Positions 15,302 through 15,687 of a stretch of DNA of 15,687 nt are shown here, one piece after another. Source of the DNA: Fidelibacterota bacterium (GTDB taxonomy: Bacteria > Fidelibacterota > UBA2242 > JAFGTP01). The translations under genes and the position numbers were made by a program. Every line of letters begins with the position of its first letter. Positions within the stretch are counted from its first letter, which is position 1. The DNA lies in assembly GCA_021734005.1 (NCBI GenBank), contig JAIPJV010000015.1:1-15687 (forward strand). Reading direction: 5' to 3'. The notes below the pieces were generated by a model. The model saw nothing but the letters and a program-made list of their open reading frames with translations, was not told where the DNA came from and searched no databases.

Positions 15302-15687
15302 TTATCCATTCCTGTACTATTTTAAAATCACTAAAAGGATATTTTGTACCTTTGATCTCCTGGTAGGTTTCATGGCCTTTCCCCAGAATGGCAATAATAT
15401 CCTGTTGACTACTATTTTTCAAAGTGTTTTGGATTGCTTCTTTTCTATTTATAATGACCTGATATTCAGCGCTTCTCGAAAAGCCCTCTTTAGCATCGGC
15501 AATAATATCCTCTGGCTCCTCAAATCGGGGGTTATCAGTAGTGAGAATTGGCAAATCAGCGTATTTTTCTACCGCCTGAGTCATTAAAGGACGTTTGGCT
15601 TTGTCACGATTTCCTCCACAACCGTAGATGACCTTGAGTTGACCATCTTGAGGAATGATATTGTGCAATTCATCGAGAACATTGAGT
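15288..15687 (-). CDS. murE: UDP-MurNAc-L-Ala-D-Glu--meso-DAP ligase MurE, C-terminal part (5' end outside window)
   Basis: MurE adds the third residue of the peptidoglycan stem peptide. Only the C-terminal domain, about 132 residues, is in the window; the frame is open to the window edge and the TTG at 15668 is internal. Visible motifs are VIYGCGGNRDKAKRPLM, TTDNPRFEEPEDI and ILGKGHETYQ, all standard for MurE. The DNPR motif (complement of 15525-15536) is the known mark of enzymes that use meso-diaminopimelate rather than lysine. The stop TGA lies inside murF, a 14-base overlap, indicating translational coupling. It is the most upstream dcw gene visible; the operon promoter and mraZ/mraW/ftsL/ftsI would lie outside. 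Confidence 0.97.
   Translation of the reverse strand, partial: LNVLDELHNIIPQDGQLKVIYGCGGNRDKAKRPLMTQAVEKYADLPILTTDNPRFEEPEDIIADAKEGFSRSAEYQVIINRKEAIQNTLKNSSQQDIIAILGKGHETYQEIKGTKYPFSDFKIVQEWINENN

Noticed and set aside
15246..15587. A 113-codon + strand frame opposite murE/murF
   Set aside because: Antisense to conserved MurE motifs; no independent evidence for translation.
1..15687. CRISPR arrays, tRNA or rRNA genes, insertion sequences, prophage or toxin-antitoxin genes
   Set aside because: No direct repeat array, RNA gene structure, transposase or related protein was seen; the window is filled with conserved core genes.

Overview
This AT-rich window is almost entirely coding. It holds two convergent, densely packed gene groups that meet at about position 4150-4400. 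No gene shows a frameshift or insertion. Only the two genes cut by the window ends are incomplete. It is essentially a conserved chromosomal core region, not an accessory or mobile region.

Left part, + strand (1-4148): the C-terminal half of an SMC chromosome-condensation ATPase (hinge, second coiled coil, ATPase head; the N-terminus lies outside), an exported protein with a C-terminal GWxTD domain, and a ComF-type phosphoribosyltransferase-fold protein. The three genes are separated by 17 and 3 nt and look like one transcription unit.

Middle (4149-4398): about 250 bp between the two groups. It holds a short REP-like hairpin and a Rho-independent terminator whose stem pairs better in the RNA of the - strand operon.

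Right part, - strand (4399-15687): a division and cell wall (dcw) cluster in transcription order murE (partial)-murF-mraY-murD-ftsW-murG-murC-ftsQ-ftsA-ftsZ. MurE and MurF complete the cytoplasmic UDP-MurNAc-pentapeptide. MraY and MurG build lipid I and lipid II. FtsW is the SEDS glycan polymerase of the septum. MurC and MurD carry out the first two amino acid additions. FtsQ, FtsA and FtsZ form the divisome and its cytoskeleton. Nearly every junction overlaps or is separated by at most 14 nt, which implies translational coupling. The single exception is a 191-bp gap between ftsQ and ftsA. That gap contains a small open frame with its own Shine-Dalgarno-like sequence, continuous in frame with ftsQ across its TGA. 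No murB or ddl gene sits between murC and ftsQ.

Organism: the DNPR motif in MurE predicts meso-diaminopimelate peptidoglycan. The GWxTD protein, a Gln in place of His in the MurG HEQN-type motif, and the murC-ftsQ-ftsA-ftsZ order without murB/ddl together suggest a Gram-negative member of the Fibrobacterota-Chlorobiota-Bacteroidota (FCB) group or a related candidate phylum. This is inference; the exact phylum cannot be read from the window.

Novelty: I see no undescribed multi-gene system. The features most worth a second look are the ftsQ-ftsA gap with its small frame and the REP-like element next to comF.
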